NCBI GenBank assembly: GCA_904387305.1
Contig: CAJFLB010000017.1
Location: 1-35,465 of the forward strand
Reading direction: 5' to 3'
DNA: 35,465 bases
Source of the DNA: an uncultured Clostridia bacterium
GTDB lineage: Bacteria > Bacillota > Clostridia > TANB77 > CAG-508
The notes below the pieces were generated by a model. The model ran no database searches and was not told the DNA's origin. It saw only the letters and a program-made list of their open reading frames with translations. Of the stretch, positions 33,508-35,465 are shown piece after piece (within the stretch, counting starts at the first letter, position 1; every line of letters starts with the position of its first letter). The translations under genes and the position numbers were made by a program.

Positions 33508-35082
33508 ATGTTTTAATTTTATCAGTTCATTAAATTCTTCCTCAAGTTCTTTTTTTCTCTTTTCATCTTTTGTTATTGCTAGTTCTGAGGTAATTTGTGA
33601 TAATTTAAAATCTAATAGTAATTTATCATTTTCATAATGATTTTGCTCTTTTTTACTTTTTTCTTTTTCATATTGTAAATAAGAAGAATAATTTCCTTCA
33701 TATTCTATGATTTTATGATTTTTTATCACTAAAATATCTGTTGCAATATTATCAATAAATGTTTTATCATGTGTAACAAATAAAATTGTCCCATTATATT
33801 CCTTTAACAACTTTTCTAAACTTTCAATAGATTCTATGTCTAAAAAGTTGGTAGGTTCATCTAATATAAGTAAATTATTATCTGATACCAATATTTTAGC
33901 AATCGATACTTTTACACGTTCTCCTCCACTTAAATCTTTTATCTTTTTTTCTAAATCTTTATCTTTAAATAAAAGATTTGCTAATATATTTTTCACAACC
34001 ATTTCAGATTGATTAGTATCTTGCATCACATTTTGTAACACTGTTCTAGTAAAATCTAAATTCGTAAAATCTTGTGAAAAATACCCTATTTTTATATTTG
34101 GATTTACTTTTATATGATGATTTCCATTTATAATTTGGTTTATAAGTGTTGTCTTTCCTGTTCCATTTTCTCCTATTAAAGCTGTTTTTCTGTTGGTTTT
34201 GACAACACAACTCGCATTTTCAAATAAAATTTTATCTCCTAATTTTATATTTAAATTTTCAATATTTACTGCAATTTTATTTTTTATTCTTTCTTCTGTC
34301 TGATATTTCATATATATTTTTTGATTATTTTGTGGTTTTTCTTTTACTTCTAGCTTATCTAATCTTGTTTGCAGGGCATTTGTATGTCCTTCCAATTTTT
34401 CTCTTATATTTTCAACACCTCTTTTATGTAGTCTTGCTTCAGAGTTTCCCATTCGCTTTGGTGTTTTTCGAATTTCTTTTGCTGTGTTTTTTGAAATATG
34501 GATTGCTTTTTCTAATCTATGTTTTTCATTTATATATTGCATATATTCAAATTCTTCTCTTTTTACTTCTGCCTCTTTTTGTAATTTATATTTTGAATAA
34601 TTACCTTCATATCTTTTGACTTTTCCATCTTTTATTTCAACAATTGCTGTACATATTTCATCTAACAAACTTCTATCATGGGATATGATTAGAATGGTTC
34701 CTTGATATTTTTTCAATTCTTTTTCAATATGGTTAATTCCATTTCTATCCAAATTACTTGATGGCTCATCTAATAATAAGATTCCATTTTGATTTAATAC
34801 CTTTTTATGAAATGCTTCTTTCTTTTTTTCTCCACCACTTAAATTTTTATTTTCATAATTGATTTCTTCAAATTGCTCCATATATACAATATTTTGCTTA
34901 TGAATAATCTCTCCTGTATCTGGTTTCACTCTGCCAACTATCATATTTAATAATGTTGTTTTCCCCGAACCATTTTGTCCTACAATCCCTATTTTTTCAT
35001 TTTCATATATTTTTAAATCATCAAATTCCAATATTTTCCTGTCTCCATAATATTTGGAAATATTTTTTAATTCTAATACCAT
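33496..35082 (-). CDS. ABC-F ATPase, probable ribosomal protection protein
   Basis: This 528-residue soluble protein has two ABC domains and no membrane part. Domain 1: Walker A GQNGSGKTTLLN, signature NLSGGEKKK and DEPSSNLD, with a very short stretch (about 40 residues) between Walker A and the signature, as in the compact Vga/Lsa/Msr-like antibiotic-resistance ABC-Fs. A basic linker follows (about 160-240, RKTPKRMGNSEARLHKRG, which contacts the ribosome in such proteins). Domain 2: GENGTGKTTLIN, LSGGERVKVSIAKI, DEPTNFLDIES. The C-terminus is a charged coiled coil. It likely clears peptidyl-transferase-targeting drugs (lincosamide, streptogramin A, pleuromutilin types) from the ribosome; the drug range cannot be read from sequence. 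ATG follows AAAGGAGGAG, which is inside a hairpin. Confidence 0.85.
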   Translation of the reverse strand: MVLELKNISKYYGDRKILEFDDLKIYENEKIGIVGQNGSGKTTLLNMIVGRVKPDTGEIIHKQNIVYMEQFEEINYENKNLSGGEKKKEAFHKKVLNQNGILLLDEPSSNLDRNGINHIEKELKKYQGTILIISHDRSLLDEICTAIVEIKDGKVKRYEGNYSKYKLQKEAEVKREEFEYMQYINEKHRLEKAIHISKNTAKEIRKTPKRMGNSEARLHKRGVENIREKLEGHTNALQTRLDKLEVKEKPQNNQKIYMKYQTEERIKNKIAVNIENLNIKLGDKILFENASCVVKTNRKTALIGENGTGKTTLINQIINGNHHIKVNPNIKIGYFSQDFTNLDFTRTVLQNVMQDTNQSEMVVKNILANLLFKDKDLEKKIKDLSGGERVKVSIAKILVSDNNLLILDEPTNFLDIESIESLEKLLKEYNGTILFVTHDKTFIDNIATDILVIKNHKIIEYEGNYSSYLQYEKEKSKKEQNHYENDKLLLDFKLSQITSELAITKDEKRKKELEEEFNELIKLKHLTK

Positions 35083-35084
35083 AA

Positions 35085-35120
35085 AAACTCCTCCTTTAAA
35101 TCATATTAAAGAAGGAGTTT
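35085..35120 (-). promoter_or_regulatory. Hairpin hiding the ribosome site of the ABC-F gene
   Basis: AAACTCCTCCTTTAA (35085-35099) pairs with TTAAAGAAGGAGTTT (35106-35120) with a single mismatch. In the minus-strand mRNA the 3' arm is the AAAGGAGGAG ribosome site itself, three bases before ATG. A ribosome or factor opening the 5' arm would switch translation on. Confidence 0.65.
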
Positions 35121-35140
35121 ATTATCTTTTACTTTAAATC

Positions 35141-35215
35141 TCATCTAATTTTTGTATATATTTTTACATGTTCATTTGGTAGTTTTATATAGATAAATAT
35201 CTTAAAAATTTGCAT
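35141..35215 (-). CDS. Possible 24-residue leader ORF
   Basis: ATG at 35215, stop TGA at 35141-35143, 20 bases before the hairpin that hides the ABC-F ribosome site. The product is basic and hydrophobic (MQIFKIFIYIKLPNEH start). The ribosome site is poor. A stalling leader peptide would fit the position, but the evidence is weak. Confidence 0.25.
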   Translation of the reverse strand: MQIFKIFIYIKLPNEHVKIYTKIR

Positions 35216-35278
35216 TATTAATAAACCATTCTAAAATATGATTACATCTTATTTTATATTTTCTAGTTTATTAATAAT
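35214..35278 (-). promoter_or_regulatory. Candidate attenuator hairpin in the ABC-F leader
   Basis: ATTATTAATAAAC (35214-35226) pairs perfectly with GTTTATTAATAAT (35266-35278), and further pairing (AAAATAT with ATATTTT) lies inside. In the transcript the 5' arm is part of the 11-codon ORF at 35249-35284 and the stem is followed by AAUUUUU, so translation of that ORF could prevent a terminator. Confidence 0.4.
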
Positions 35279-35284
35279 AATCAT
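35249..35284 (-). CDS. Possible 11-residue leader peptide
   Basis: ATG at 35284 follows GGTGG at five bases. The peptide is MIIINKLENIK. Its codons 3-7 form one arm of the hairpin at 35214-35278, the classic arrangement for antibiotic-induced attenuation. Only position and structure support it. Confidence 0.3.
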   Translation of the reverse strand: MIIINKLENIK

Positions 35285-35465
35285 CTTACCACCATTTCAA
35301 CCTTTCTCATCAATTCATTTTTTATTTTACCATATTTAAATTTATTTTTCAATAATTAGTATAGCAAAATGTATTTAATTTATGATAAAATCACCTTAAA
35401 AGTTTAGAAACGAATATTTCACCCTAGATGTATAAAAAAAGAAAATATAGACAAAATAGGAAGGT

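Larger units (their letters stand above)
35083..35465 (-). other. Leader region of the ABC-F gene
   Basis: This stretch of 383 bases is without a long ORF. It contains a hairpin over the ribosome site (35085-35120), two very short ORFs (35141-35215, 35249-35284) and a second hairpin (35214-35278). From 35285 to the end I see nothing certain; AGGAAGGT at the edge could be a ribosome site for a plus-strand gene beyond the window. Confidence 0.55.

Noticed and set aside
1..35465. tRNA, rRNA, riboswitch or prophage genes
   Set aside because: I looked for cloverleaf arms, conserved rRNA blocks, common riboswitch cores and phage or transposase motifs on both strands and found none I could support.

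Overview
The window is a very AT-rich stretch of chromosome from an anaerobic, low-GC Firmicute of the class Clostridia. The evidence is an electron-bifurcating [FeFe]-hydrogenase operon, a spore gene (dipicolinate synthase subunit B), two Spo0A-like boxes, strong AGGAGG ribosome sites, Gram-positive surface genes (sortase-anchored protein, amidase, monofunctional glycosyltransferase) and a Bce-type peptide-resistance module. I cannot name the species; an uncultured gut clostridium would fit. All genes but two lie on the minus strand. I see no rRNA, tRNA, CRISPR array, transposase or phage gene.

Layout. 1-2644: a 29-residue Asn-rich peptide on the plus strand, then a single gene that fuses a uracil permease to a complete uracil phosphoribosyltransferase, preceded by a small ORF and a terminator-like leader. 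2645-6992: operon hydC-hydB-hydA with its promoter and an unusual hairpin at each gene junction. 7015-7741: Spo0A box and a DUF5684-like membrane protein on the plus strand. 7788-10670: uvrB and a Yip1-like membrane protein. 10671-12438: a 33-residue Cys-containing peptide ORF, then an anti-sigma factor and its ECF sigma factor. 12603-17464: cell-wall amidase and a 1091-residue LPYTG-anchored repeat protein. 17465-24231: a 184-bp palindromic element, oligoendopeptidase F, three members of the CmpB-type membrane family, an SOS-controlled YneA-like LysM protein, dpaB, a 301-bp palindromic element and a TVP38/DedA-like protein. 24540-27209: GNAT acetyltransferase, a truncated GH25 lysozyme, an unknown membrane protein and a GT51 glycosyltransferase. 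27247-33507: a Bce/Yxd-type module (response regulator, intramembrane-sensing kinase, ABC ATPase, FtsX-like permease, YxeA-like protein) with an acyltransferase gene inserted. 33496-35465: an ABC-F protein with a structured leader.

How the parts work together. The hydrogenase should couple NADH and reduced ferredoxin oxidation to H2 release during fermentation. The permease-UPRT fusion should import uracil and convert it at the membrane to UMP. The right-hand 8 kb looks like an antibiotic-response island: detection and removal of cell-wall-active peptides (Bce module) beside ribosome protection (ABC-F). The middle part mixes cell-envelope, sporulation and SOS functions.

Most notable signals: the uraA-upp fusion; two large nested palindromes and related GC-rich-loop hairpins in an otherwise AT-rich genome; a textbook promoter with LexA-like boxes for the yneA-like gene; and candidate attenuators before uraA-upp and before the ABC-F gene. 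Function calls come from reading motifs by eye; no database search was possible.
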